Source: DASUNP01 sp963728545
GTDB lineage: Bacteria > Acidobacteriota > Blastocatellia > UBA7656
Length of the DNA stretch: 64,000 nucleotides
NCBI GenBank assembly: GCA_963728545.1
Contig: CAVSKO010000002.1
Coordinates: 2,728,001-2,792,000 of the forward strand
Direction: 5' to 3'
Position 1 is the first letter of the stretch. Every line of letters starts with the position of its first letter. A model generated the notes under the pieces. That model was given only the letters and a program-made list of their open reading frames with translations. It was not told the DNA's origin and did not search any database. This document shows, in pieces, positions 44,464-52,877 of this stretch. The translations under genes were made by a program, and so were the position numbers.

Positions 44464-45393
44464 ATGACTGAAAGATCAAAGCCATCACAATACGAAAAGG
44501 CGCGATTGTTAACGGCGCTCGCGTTTGCAGTAGTGCTCGCGTCGCTCGTTTCGACCGGCTGCACGAACGCGCCTACAAACTCAAACACGACTACTACGTC
44601 GAACGCGAATACGAGTGCCGCCATAAACGCCAACACAAGCACAACGACTCCGGCGGCGACAGGCGACTGGGCGGCCTCGGTGAAAGAGCCCGACCGCTAC
44701 AGCGTGACTATGACTATCAGCGGTCAGGGCCAGGCCAACCAGCGACAGGCGACTCTGCCGCCACAGCAGATTCAGTTTGCGCGAAACGCGGCCGACCGCC
44801 GGTGGGCGCTCAATCTTCCGGCGCCAATCGGACAGGTCATATATCTTGAGAAATCGGGCCTCAAATACCTGATTCTTCCGGCTCGCAATCAGTACGTGGA
44901 ATTGAAGCCGGAAGAGTTGGGGTTTCAACTCGGCAGCGTGCTCACACCCAGCGCTATGGTCGAGCGGCTTAAACCGCGCGCTCAATACGAGCAGGTAGGC
45001 GTCGAACCCGTCAACGGGCGACCGGCGGTCAAGTACAGATTCGTCGGCGCGGCTGACACACGCACACAGGCGGGCACCGCGCAGACCGACAGCTTCGTCT
45101 ACATGGATCAAGAGACGGGCCTGCCGCTTCGAGCCGACTTGAATTTCAGCACGACCAGCGGCGCGACTGCCACCGGGACGATAATGACTGAAAACATTCA
45201 GATGAACCCCGACCCGACGTTGTTCGAGGTGCCGACCGGGATGCGCAAAGTGACTACGGAGGAATTGAAACAGCAGGTACAGAATTTCGTCGGCGCAGTC
45301 CAGGTCATAGTGCAGATGATGAAACAACAGACAGGCGGAGCGCCGCCCCCGCCGCCGCCTGCCGGGAACGGCAACGCTAATCGCCCCTATTAA
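44464..45393 (+). CDS. Lipoprotein, DUF4412-like beta domain
   Basis: The start is probably ATG at 44464 (MTERSKPSQYEKARLL); an ATG at 44452 lies inside the GGGGGAAGGG purine run. A lipoprotein signal ends with the lipobox LVSTGC near residue 36. An Asn/Thr-rich spacer follows, then a beta-rich domain (YSVTMTISGQGQANQRQATL; GQVIYLEKSGLKYLI; VNGRPAVKYRFVG; FVYMDQETGLPLRADLNF) that resembles the DUF4412/LolA-type fold. The tail is Pro-rich (GAPPPPPPAGN). It probably sits on a membrane on the periplasmic side and binds a lipid or another protein. It shares domain features with the protein at 51245-52561. Confidence 0.65.
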   Translation: MTERSKPSQYEKARLLTALAFAVVLASLVSTGCTNAPTNSNTTTTSNANTSAAINANTSTTTPAATGDWAASVKEPDRYSVTMTISGQGQANQRQATLPPQQIQFARNAADRRWALNLPAPIGQVIYLEKSGLKYLILPARNQYVELKPEELGFQLGSVLTPSAMVERLKPRAQYEQVGVEPVNGRPAVKYRFVGAADTRTQAGTAQTDSFVYMDQETGLPLRADLNFSTTSGATATGTIMTENIQMNPDPTLFEVPTGMRKVTTEELKQQVQNFVGAVQVIVQMMKQQTGGAPPPPPPAGNGNANRPY

Positions 45394-45425
45394 CCTTATG
45401 AGTGTACGGGATTGGAGAGACATCT

Positions 45426-45544
45426 CACCGCCGCAGACACAGAGAACACAGAGGGAGCGCAGAGAGAACAGTATTCTGCTCTGCGCATCCGCCGCGTGCG
45501 AAGCACATCATCGGCCATATGCGTCCTCTGTGTCTGCGGCGGTG
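45426..45544. repeat. Dispersed inverted repeat, CACCGCCGCAGAC family, copy A
   Basis: The ends CACCGCCGCAGACACAGAG and CTCTGTGTCTGCGGCGGTG are complementary, with the interior partly paired (gcgcagag...ctctgcgc). Copies B (51126-51218) and C (52790-52854) carry the same words. The ORF read through it (45398-45586) is an artefact of the repeat. Confidence 0.8.
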
Positions 45545-45597
45545 AATCTTTTTGCTGCCCTGTACAATCAATTCAAACCCGCATAGGGTGAATCTTT

Positions 45598-46917
45598 ATG
45601 CGAACTAAATCTTCTTTCCTGCGAGCGGCAGCGCTCGTTTTCTTAATCAACATGCTTTCGCTTGCGCCGCTCACAGGCTGCGGAGGCGGCAAGAACGCAG
45701 GCTCCGGCGACCGGAAGCAACTGACTCTGGCGATCAACTCCGGCGTCGAAGGTGACGCGCTCAAACAGGCCGCCCGCGATTATGAAGCTCAAACCGGCAT
45801 TCGCATTCAGATAGCCGAATTCCCTTACGCCAACCTTTTCGAGAAAGAGTTTGTCGATTTGAAGAACGCTACGGGCGCGTATGACTTGATTATGCTCGAC
45901 AACCCGTGGTTCCCGCGATTCGCAACCGAAGGCTTGCTGGCCGAGCTTACTCCGCTTTACCAGAAGCGCAATCAAACGGGGCCGGACGCGGATTTCGTGC
46001 CTTCCTCGATAGCCCTGTGCAAACACCCTTACGAATCGGGCGCGCTTTACGCCCTGCCCTACGTCGGCAACTCGCAGCTGTTCTTTTATCGCAAAGACCT
46101 TTTCGAAAAGCACAGCCTCCAACCGCCCGCGACGTGGGAAGACGTTTTGACTGCGGCACAAACTATCGATGAGCGAGAACAAACGGGCGGGCCGGGCGGT
46201 GGTCGCATCTTCGGGTACGTGATGAGGGCCGCTCAAGGTAACGCGGTGGTCGCAGACTTCATGCCGATCTTCTGGGCTTTCGGCGCGGAGATGTTCGATG
46301 CGAGCGGCACTCCCTCGGTCGATAGCGAAGAAGCGGTAGCGGCCCTGCGGTTTATGCTTGAGCTTGGCAAGCACGCGCCGCCCGGTTACGCGAGCTTTAA
46401 CGCCGACGAAGTATCCGCGCACTTGCTTCAAGGCACTGCCGCGATGTCTATCAACTGGCCCGCGTGGATCAGCGCGTTCAACGATCCTCAAAGATCGAAA
46501 GTTATAGGATTAGTCCGGATCACCGAGATGCCCGGCGCGAAAACGGCTGGCCGCGCAGAGATCGGCAACTGGCTGATAGCCATACCAAAAGGGTCGCGCA
46601 ACGGTGAAGCCGCTTTCGATTTTCTGCTCTGGGCAACAAGCGCAGAGCAGATGAAAAAATCTGCCCTTCACGGCAACCCGCCCACGCGCAGGTCGGTCTT
46701 CGGCGACCGAGAGTTGATGGCGAAGTTCCCTTCTTACCCTGTTCAGCTCAGATCGCTTGAGTCTTCGAGGCCGCGCCCGCGCACGCCCGCATGGACCGAG
46801 ATAGAGAATGCGTTTGGGATCTTTTTATCGAAAGCCAACAGCGGCCAGCTCGCGCCGGAAGAGGCTATGAAACAGGCCAACGCCGAGATCGCCAAGATCA
46901 TCGAGCGCAGCCGGTGA
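45598..46917 (+). CDS. ABC transporter substrate-binding lipoprotein, sugar-type (family 1)
   Basis: This 439-residue protein has a lipoprotein signal with lipobox LAPLTGC (Cys near residue 28). The body follows the family 1 extracellular solute-binding pattern: LTLAINSGVEGDALKQAARD; FEKEFVDLKNATGAYDLIML; PWFPRFATEGLLAELTPLYQ; YALPYVGNSQLFFYRKDLFE; PPATWEDVLTAAQTI; and AAMSINWPAWISAFND. Such proteins capture sugars or oligosaccharides in the periplasm. The permease and ATPase genes are not adjacent: an IS lies just downstream and may have separated them. The ligand is not deducible. Confidence 0.88.
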   Translation: MRTKSSFLRAAALVFLINMLSLAPLTGCGGGKNAGSGDRKQLTLAINSGVEGDALKQAARDYEAQTGIRIQIAEFPYANLFEKEFVDLKNATGAYDLIMLDNPWFPRFATEGLLAELTPLYQKRNQTGPDADFVPSSIALCKHPYESGALYALPYVGNSQLFFYRKDLFEKHSLQPPATWEDVLTAAQTIDEREQTGGPGGGRIFGYVMRAAQGNAVVADFMPIFWAFGAEMFDASGTPSVDSEEAVAALRFMLELGKHAPPGYASFNADEVSAHLLQGTAAMSINWPAWISAFNDPQRSKVIGLVRITEMPGAKTAGRAEIGNWLIAIPKGSRNGEAAFDFLLWATSAEQMKKSALHGNPPTRRSVFGDRELMAKFPSYPVQLRSLESSRPRPRTPAWTEIENAFGIFLSKANSGQLAPEEAMKQANAEIAKIIERSR

Positions 46918-46927
46918 AACACAAAAG

Positions 46928-46948
46928 CGAAATTCAATAGCCCGGCGC
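46928..46948. repeat. Left outer arm of a palindromic unit around the IS1182 element
   Basis: These 21 bases (CGAAATTCAATAGCCCGGCGC) are exactly complementary to 48770-48790, on the far side of the IS. Without the IS the two arms would have formed one palindromic repeat. Confidence 0.85.
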
Positions 46949-46990
46949 ATCGCCCTGTGTTTATCAATGCATAATGATACAAGCCCTGAA

Positions 46991-48683
46991 GAGACTGCTA
47001 AAAAAGTCCGAGTTGAAATGAAGCACGATACACCTCATCATCACCACGCACGGTCTGCTGCCCGCACTTCAGGCAGGCTGGTGACTCAGTGGCAGGTTCA
47101 ACAGCTTGACCATGCGCTTGAGGTTGACGACGACGGCGGTCAGCACATACTGAATCTTCACTCGCAATCGCCCGCGATAGCGCACTCGCCTGCCGCCATG
47201 CCAGCGCATCATCTCGGCCAGCTTCCGCTCAATCCGCGGATGCTGCTTTCTCACCTCCTGATAGGCTGCCGTGGTGGCGCGCGCTCTAGCCGCTTGATAT
47301 TCCGCTTCGTAGTCGTTCTTGATAACCGTTCGTCCTCCTTTCGCTCCCGCTTTCAGGCAAGTCGTGCGCAACCGACAAGCTTGGCATTGGCGGGCTGGAA
47401 AAAAGTATTGCCAGCCTTGATCGCGTCCTGTTCGCGTGCGACTGCGGCTGGTTTGCCCACCCGGACATTGCAATGCTTCGCCGGGCTCATCGAGTTGAAA
47501 ATCTCCCGGTTGAAACAAGCCGGGCACCGAGCCCGGCCACTCATACGACGGCACATACACGGTCAGTTGTGGCCCGCTCTCGACCGCCAACTCGCGCAAC
47601 ACCTCGCCGCGAAAGCCGATCGCGTCCATCAACAAACTTTTGATGTCATTGCCGTGCGCCGCTTCTTCAGATTCAATCAAGGGCTGGGCATCCTTGGCTT
47701 CATCGCCATTGGCCGGCAGCACCTCGATGGCGCAGATCAACTCCGAGTCGGCATCCAGGCTGACATCCAGCAGATAGCCATTGTAATACTCGCCGTGTTT
47801 GCCGGTGCGCGCTTGCTCGTCAACCAGCGACAACAGCTTATCTTGGGCTTGGGGCTGGCGATCAGCCAATATCTTGTGGGCCAGGTCGAGCGCCGCGCGC
47901 AACTCGGTGGTGGCTTCGCCAACTGGCTCGCCAACTGGCGGAGCGGCCCAGTGCTCGGCCCAGACGACGATCTCACGCAACTGCTCGACGCGTTGCAGCA
48001 AGCGCGCTTGGTCTTTGAGATCGGCGGTGGCTTGACGAATCCCGATGGCGCGCTGTTGATGCGCGACGACGGCTTCGGGCGCAAAGGGCTGGGCGGCCGC
48101 CAACAACCGCTCGCGGCTAGAAGCGACCAGGCGAATCGTCGAGGGCACGGCAATGTTAGCAATGATGTGGGTGGCGTCTTTGAGGCGCAGGCGATCTTTG
48201 ACCAAGCCAAGGTGGCGGGCTTGGCGGAGAATCTCATCAAAGAGGTTTTGGAATCGCTCGACGCCAAGGCGGGTGCGAAACTGGGTCAACAAGGGCGGCG
48301 TTGGCAATGGGCTATCGAGCGCCAAGTCGAGGAAGAAACGGAAGGCGACATTGACCTGAGCCTCAGCGATGACTTCGCGATCCGACAACTCATAGTGAAA
48401 TTGGAGGAAGTTGAGCTTGAGCAAGCGCACCGGGTCTTGGGCGCTGCGCCCCATCGAGGGTGAGTAACAATCGGCGACCAGATGACGCAGCGAGTCGAAA
48501 TCAATCATGGCTTTGAGTTGGCGCAGATAGTGATCAGCGGGGATGAGTTTAGCAAAGACCAAGAGATCAATGTCGGTCGGGGCGATGTAGTAGTCTGGTT
48601 TGAGCATGGGAACCGCTCCTCTGCTAGAAGTCGCTTTCAGGATACTGCGCCGACCGGGACTTGCCAACTTTTTTAGCAGTCTC
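46991..48683 (-). mobile_element. IS1182-family insertion sequence, about 1.69 kb
   Basis: The terminal inverted repeats GAGACTGCTAAAAAAGT lie at 46991-47007 and, complementary, at 48667-48683. They enclose a single intact transposase gene. The flanks are two arms of a palindromic repeat (46928-46948 and 48770-48790) plus a hairpin at 48683-48734, so the element entered a palindromic repeat unit. No clear short target duplication is seen. Confidence 0.88.
47069..48607 (-). CDS. IS1182-family transposase
   Basis: The ATG at 48607 (MLKPDYYIAPTDIDLLVFAK) follows GAGGAG. An ATG at 48667 in the same frame lies in the inverted repeat. The N-terminal DUF772-type region covers about 1-90 (YSPSMGRSAQDPVRLLKLNF). 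The catalytic DDE domain holds RLKDATHIIA, then HGEYYNGYLLDVSLDADSEL, AVESGPQLTVYVPSYE and a Cys-rich segment CQACRLRTTC. The C-terminal part has RIERKLAEMMRWHGGRRVRY, the YREK-like region with the last acid. Length (512 residues) and order are those of IS1182-family enzymes. The reading frame is unbroken. Confidence 0.92.
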   Translation of the reverse strand: MLKPDYYIAPTDIDLLVFAKLIPADHYLRQLKAMIDFDSLRHLVADCYSPSMGRSAQDPVRLLKLNFLQFHYELSDREVIAEAQVNVAFRFFLDLALDSPLPTPPLLTQFRTRLGVERFQNLFDEILRQARHLGLVKDRLRLKDATHIIANIAVPSTIRLVASSRERLLAAAQPFAPEAVVAHQQRAIGIRQATADLKDQARLLQRVEQLREIVVWAEHWAAPPVGEPVGEATTELRAALDLAHKILADRQPQAQDKLLSLVDEQARTGKHGEYYNGYLLDVSLDADSELICAIEVLPANGDEAKDAQPLIESEEAAHGNDIKSLLMDAIGFRGEVLRELAVESGPQLTVYVPSYEWPGSVPGLFQPGDFQLDEPGEALQCPGGQTSRSRTRTGRDQGWQYFFPARQCQACRLRTTCLKAGAKGGRTVIKNDYEAEYQAARARATTAAYQEVRKQHPRIERKLAEMMRWHGGRRVRYRGRLRVKIQYVLTAVVVNLKRMVKLLNLPLSHQPA

Positions 48684-48790
48684 CTGTAAGGGCGAAATAA
48701 GTTTGATTGATCAATGTTATTTCGCCCTTACAGGGCTTTTCGTTTCTGTCGCTCGCTACCCGGCGCGGCGCGCCGGGCTATTGAATTTCG
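48683..48790. repeat. Hairpin plus right outer palindromic arm beside the IS1182 element
   Basis: An 18-bp stem (CCTGTAAGGGCGAAATAA with its complement, 48683-48734) is followed by the arm at 48770-48790 that pairs with 46928-46948. Other gccc/gggc words fill the interval. It has no coding potential. Confidence 0.75.
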
Positions 48791-48822
48791 CCCCTTTGGG
48801 GCTTTCAAGCGGTCTTTTGAAA

Positions 48823-49527
48823 TCAAATAAGCCCTTTCAAATACATCTGTCTTCGGGGTTCGGGGAATTTTTCAATCGCGTACCTGAGCATAGTTCGCGG
48901 CATTCGTTTGTAATGTGCGATCAAAAATCTCTCTTCGCTCGCGAGGTCGCGCTTGCCAACTTCGCGCAGCATCCACCCGACGGCCTTGTGAATCAAGTCT
49001 TCTTTGTCTGAAAGCAGCAGCTTTGAAATCCGCAGAGTGTCGGCAAACTCGCCGCGCTTGATGAAATAAAACGTTGCGATTATGGCGATGCGCCGCTCCC
49101 ACAGGCTTGCGGACTTTGCCAGTCGGTAGAGCGGCTCTTTCGATTTGTCGCTCAGATGATGGCCGACAATGTGATGCGCCGAAACGTCAACCAGGTCCCA
49201 GTTGTTTATATGTTTCGTGCTCTTCAAATACAGCTCATAGATGCTCTTTTTTAGAGCCTCATCACCTTTTGAATAAGCCTGAACAAGCATCATAAGCGCG
49301 AGGATTCGCTCTTCGTGAAACCTGGATTTCAGCAGTTGCTTGATGTCGCTAACGCGCGCGTCTCTGTTTTGGCGCGCCAGGCTTCTCAAATCCGGGACCG
49401 AGATGCCCAGAAAGATGTCGCCTTCGCCGTACTGGCCCGGCCCCGTCTTGAAGAATCGCTGTAGCGCCCGCGCCTTCTCATCGTCTTTCAGCTTTTCGAG
49501 CGCGGCGCGGATATGATCTGCGGTCAT
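48823..49527 (-). CDS. DNA alkylation repair protein, AlkD-like HEAT glycosylase
   Basis: This 234-residue protein is built of HEAT-like helical repeats throughout. The family pattern is clear: YGEGDIFLGISVPDLRSLAR near the N-terminus, HEERILALMMLVQAY, NNWDLVDVSAHHIVG (the conserved Trp-Asp region that contacts the lesion), SLWERRIAIIATFYFIKRGE, DLIHKAVGWMLREVGKRD and PRTMLRYAIEKFP. AlkD-type enzymes excise N3- and N7-alkylated purines without base flipping. The gene stands 29 bp upstream of malQ on the same strand, so the two may be co-transcribed or simply adjacent. Confidence 0.93.
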   Translation of the reverse strand: MTADHIRAALEKLKDDEKARALQRFFKTGPGQYGEGDIFLGISVPDLRSLARQNRDARVSDIKQLLKSRFHEERILALMMLVQAYSKGDEALKKSIYELYLKSTKHINNWDLVDVSAHHIVGHHLSDKSKEPLYRLAKSASLWERRIAIIATFYFIKRGEFADTLRISKLLLSDKEDLIHKAVGWMLREVGKRDLASEERFLIAHYKRMPRTMLRYAIEKFPEPRRQMYLKGLI

Positions 49528-49556
49528 AAATTATTTCTCGCGCTGAAATGTTTATC

Positions 49557-51083
49557 TCAATCTCGCGCGTAAAGTTGCGTCATTTCTTTGAGCCTGCGGC
49601 TTAACTGCTCGTCGAGCGTGCCCGATTTAAACCGCCACGCCCAGTTGTCTTTATGGCTCGCCGGGAGGTTCATGCGCGCTTTTGATCCAAGCCCCAATAC
49701 GTCTTGCAGTGGAATGATCGCGATGTCTGCGACCGAAGCGAAAGCTGCGCGTATAAAGTCCCAGTTAATCTCTCGCCCATCCGTGTTCAAATATTTCAAA
49801 GCGCGGTCGGCTTCTTTCTCTTTCTCTTCCTGCTCATCGCTCGATTCGCTCTCTTGCCGCATGCTTTCGAACCATCCGGCGACCGTGTCGTTGTCGTGAG
49901 TGCCTGTGTAGACGACCGTGTTTTGATTGTAATTATGCGGGAGGTGCGTGTCGCGCGGGTCGCCGCCAAAGGCGAATTGCAAAACGCGCATTCCCGGAAA
50001 CCCGAGCGCGTCGCGCAGCACGTGAACGTCGGGAGTTATCGTTCCCAAATCTTCGGCGATGATGGGCAGGTTATGAAAAGCATTTTTGAGGGCGGTGAAT
50101 AGCTCCCTCCCCGGCACATTTACCCACTTGCCCCGTTCGGCCGTCTCATCTTTTGCGGGTATCTCGTAAGTGGCGGCGAAGCCGCGAAAGTGATCCACCC
50201 TGATTATATCAACGGTAAGGAGCGCCGCATGGACTCGCTTGATCCACCAGTCGAAACCCGTCTCGCGCATACGGTCCCAATTGTAAATCGGGTTGCCCCA
50301 GAGCTGGCCCGTTTTGCTAAAAGCGTCCGGGGGAACGCCCGCGACTACCAGGGGGCGGCCCTCACGGTCGAGCTTGAACAGCTCAGGATAAGCCCACACG
50401 TCCGCCGAATCGTAAGCGACAAAGATAGGCATGTCGCCAATTATCTTTATACGTTTCTCGCCGCAATAAGCTTTGAGTTCGAGCCACTGTTTGAAGAATA
50501 GATACTGAAAAAACTTTTGAGCCTCGATCTCGTCGCGCAACTGTTCGCGCGCCTGGTCGAGCGCTTCCGGGTCGCGCCGGGCAAGCTCCGGCTTCCACAC
50601 GTCCCACGACGCTCCGCTCGATGCTTCTTGCAGCGCGCGAAACAACGCATAATCATCGAGCCAGTCGCGAGCAAACTGACTGAAGTTATTCACGTCTTCA
50701 CGCACGCGGTCGTCATTTGCGCTCCTATAGTTTTCAAAAGCGCGGGCGAGCAGACGTTTTTTAAACTCCATCACGTGGCCGAAATCTACGCGATCTTTGC
50801 GAAATCGCGGAGCGGCTTTCAGATCGTCTCTGGTAAGCAGGTTGTCTTTTACCAGCAGCTCAGGATTGATGAGCAAGGTGTTGCCGGCAAAGGCCGAAAA
50901 AGACGAATATGGAGAGTTGCCGAACCCTGTCGGGCCGAGCGGCATCACCTGCCAGAGCCTCTGGCCGCTCGCTTCAAGAAAATCGACGAATTTATAAGCC
51001 TCGTCTCCGAGGTCGCCTATGCCGAAAGGGCCTGGAAGCGATGTAGGGTGAAGCAATATTCCGCTTGATCGTTCAAATCTCAT
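49557..51083 (-). CDS. malQ: 4-alpha-glucanotransferase
   Basis: This 508-residue GH77 enzyme is full length: SSGILLHPTSLPGPFGIGDL at the start; IIGDMPIFVAYDSADVWAYP; IRVDHFRGFAATYEIP with the nucleophile Asp; PIIAEDLGTITPDV with the acid/base Glu; and YTGTHDNDTVAGWFES with the third Asp. It transfers segments of alpha-1,4-glucan between chains in maltodextrin and glycogen turnover. The treY and GH57 genes lie 4 to 9 kb away on the same strand, which fits a cytoplasmic alpha-glucan/trehalose theme. The start is ATG at 51083. A dispersed repeat lies just upstream. Confidence 0.96.
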   Translation of the reverse strand: MRFERSSGILLHPTSLPGPFGIGDLGDEAYKFVDFLEASGQRLWQVMPLGPTGFGNSPYSSFSAFAGNTLLINPELLVKDNLLTRDDLKAAPRFRKDRVDFGHVMEFKKRLLARAFENYRSANDDRVREDVNNFSQFARDWLDDYALFRALQEASSGASWDVWKPELARRDPEALDQAREQLRDEIEAQKFFQYLFFKQWLELKAYCGEKRIKIIGDMPIFVAYDSADVWAYPELFKLDREGRPLVVAGVPPDAFSKTGQLWGNPIYNWDRMRETGFDWWIKRVHAALLTVDIIRVDHFRGFAATYEIPAKDETAERGKWVNVPGRELFTALKNAFHNLPIIAEDLGTITPDVHVLRDALGFPGMRVLQFAFGGDPRDTHLPHNYNQNTVVYTGTHDNDTVAGWFESMRQESESSDEQEEKEKEADRALKYLNTDGREINWDFIRAAFASVADIAIIPLQDVLGLGSKARMNLPASHKDNWAWRFKSGTLDEQLSRRLKEMTQLYARD

Positions 51084-51125
51084 TGCTTCGATTAAATACT
51101 ATGGTACTGGATTGGGAAGACATCT

Positions 51126-51218
51126 CACCGCCGCAGACGCAGAGAACACAGAGTTTGCGCAGAGTAGACGTTGGTTTTCTCTGCGCCCGCTCTGTGTTCT
51201 CTGCGTCTGCGGCGGTGA
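51126..51218. repeat. Dispersed inverted repeat, CACCGCCGCAGAC family, copy B
   Basis: The ends CACCGCCGCAGACGCAGAG and CTCTGCGTCTGCGGCGGTG are complementary, with inner arms gcgcagag and ctctgcgc. It shares with copy C the stretch ggttttctctgcgcccgctc. Copy A is preceded by a similar ggattggagagacatct. Confidence 0.85.
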
Positions 51219-51244
51219 AGCTTCTTGCATTACCTTACCTTCAT

Positions 51245-52561
51245 TTATCTCTTCTTGTGCAGTTCGGCGACCACAGTCTTCCCTGCCCGGTCGGCTGCCG
51301 CCGTGAGGCTCACGTCCTCGGCGCCTTCCTCTTTCGCCGTGCTTGACGATGTTAATTGAGGGGATGAACTGCCTGTCGGAACGAGCTTGAAATCGAGCCG
51401 GGCTTCGTATTTCTCGTTAGCCGCGCCGACGCCGGTCGCGCGACCGAGCAGCCCGCCAACCTTGCTCCCCGATTTTTTCAGTTGCGCGATGTCAGTGTAG
51501 AGGATGTAATCGCACCCCTTTTGCTTCGCCTCCGCTTCGATTGCCGAAGCGGAGTTTGAATCTATTGGGACCGCATCTATGTTCGAACCGTTGATGCTGC
51601 CGATAAGCGCGCTCCGCACCGTGTCGGTTGACGGGCTGCTGTTCGTCTTGTTGTTGACTGTGACAACCCCCACTCGAATCGTTCCGGGCGATTTGGTCTG
51701 GCCCGCGCTCGGCACGCTTTCGGCGCGCGGTCTCTCCGCCATTCGATCAGCCCCCATCGTTGAACCGACTGCGGGGATGCCCATTAGTTCTTGATAATCT
51801 TTTGCTTCGGTGTAATCCGAAGGGATGTCGAACAAGGATGCATCGAGCGTAGCTTTTGACAGCTCGACCACCTCTGTCGTTAACGTGCTGGTCACGCGGC
51901 CATTCTCGTCATATATAGTCGTAGTCACAAGGACCGCATAACCCAGCTTTGCCGCCCCTACTCTCTTGGATCGAACTTCATCCTGGCAATCCGGTCTAGC
52001 GCCGTAAGGCGTTCGCGGCGCGTATTGCCCGTCGGACGCGCAGGAGACATCGTATTCAAAATCTATGTACCAGCCGTCCGTTTCGATGCGCATCTTAACC
52101 GGGCTGCATGCATTCGGAGTCGAATCGGCAGTCATCACCGACTTGAGATGGCGGGCGTTGTACCCGAAAAAGTTTTTGCGCTCTCCGGTATCGGTTATGG
52201 TGGTCGTATAGGTGATTACGCCGCCGCGCTGCGTTGTGGCCGGCTGGGCCGGGCCGGGCTGCGGTTTTCCGGCGGCGTTCGAAGTTGTTTCAGCCACAAG
52301 CGGCGAGATCATATATTTTTTCGCGCGGTCATTTAATTGAATCATCCGCTTGAGGTCGCACTGGTATAACGTGTCCATGCTGTAGGCCCCGCCGAAACTC
52401 TGACTCGTGCGCTGGCGCGATCCTTTTATATAGGTAGCGCCTTCGACAGCCTGTCCAGCCATATTTGTTTTTGTCTTTATCTTTATATCGCCCAAAGCGG
52501 CTGTGGCCGCGACGAGCGAGATTACGAGCGCAAAGGCCGCTCTCACAGAAAAACTCTTCAT
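51245..52561 (-). CDS. Exported protein with DUF4412-like N-terminal domain and a second C-terminal domain
   Basis: The ATG at 52561 follows GGAG at 7 bases and gives a signal peptide (MKSFSVRAAFALVISLVAAT). The frame opens 32 codons earlier without a ribosome site. The N-terminal 230 residues form a beta-rich domain (IKIKTKTNMAGQAVEGATYI; MDTLYQCDLKRMIQLNDRAK). Its 'material on the outside' pattern matches DUF4412, a periplasmic lipid- or metal-related fold of unknown role. A linker follows, then a C-terminal domain (IRVGVVTVNNKTNSS; YILYTDIAQLKKSGSKVGGL; VSLTAAADRAGKTVV) of the kind that detects or builds multimeric complexes. The function is not known. Confidence 0.65.
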   Translation of the reverse strand: MKSFSVRAAFALVISLVAATAALGDIKIKTKTNMAGQAVEGATYIKGSRQRTSQSFGGAYSMDTLYQCDLKRMIQLNDRAKKYMISPLVAETTSNAAGKPQPGPAQPATTQRGGVITYTTTITDTGERKNFFGYNARHLKSVMTADSTPNACSPVKMRIETDGWYIDFEYDVSCASDGQYAPRTPYGARPDCQDEVRSKRVGAAKLGYAVLVTTTIYDENGRVTSTLTTEVVELSKATLDASLFDIPSDYTEAKDYQELMGIPAVGSTMGADRMAERPRAESVPSAGQTKSPGTIRVGVVTVNNKTNSSPSTDTVRSALIGSINGSNIDAVPIDSNSASAIEAEAKQKGCDYILYTDIAQLKKSGSKVGGLLGRATGVGAANEKYEARLDFKLVPTGSSSPQLTSSSTAKEEGAEDVSLTAAADRAGKTVVAELHKKR

Positions 52562-52789
52562 CCGTGTCTCCTTTTCCTGGTTCGTAAGAATTCCATTAGT
52601 TCGTTCTGGTTTCATTCCGCGATTAAAAAGCATAGCCGAATATTTTAGACCGAACAACCGAGCCTAACGGAACAAAACTTTGCGCGCCGGTGTCTAAGCT
52701 CGTTGGAGAAAGCTCTGCCTCACTTGTCAATACAATTTATAAACTCGCCCGGCGTTTAACAGGAGGACTGCTCGCATGGCGACGCGGCG

Positions 52790-52854
52790 GATGCGCAGAG
52801 CAGAAGTTGGTTTTCTCTGCGCCCGCTCTGTGTTCGCTGTGTCTGCGGCGGTGA
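52790..52854. repeat. Dispersed repeat, CACCGCCGCAGAC family, partial copy C
   Basis: This copy keeps the inner arms gcgcagagcag...ctctgcgcccgctctgtgtt and the right end tctgcggcggtgag, but the left end has decayed to gcgacgcggcgg. It lies next to the GDPD gene stop. Confidence 0.7.
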
Positions 52855-52877
52855 GATGTTTTTAATTCGCTCTAAAC

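Noticed and set aside
45398..45586. ORF between the lipoprotein and the ABC protein (also 51065-51346)
   Set aside because: Both are translations of the same intergenic repeat family (QTQRTQ segments), not genes.
47353..48504. Plus- and minus-strand ORFs overlapping the IS1182 transposase
   Set aside because: High-GC shadows of the transposase frame, with no recognisable domain.
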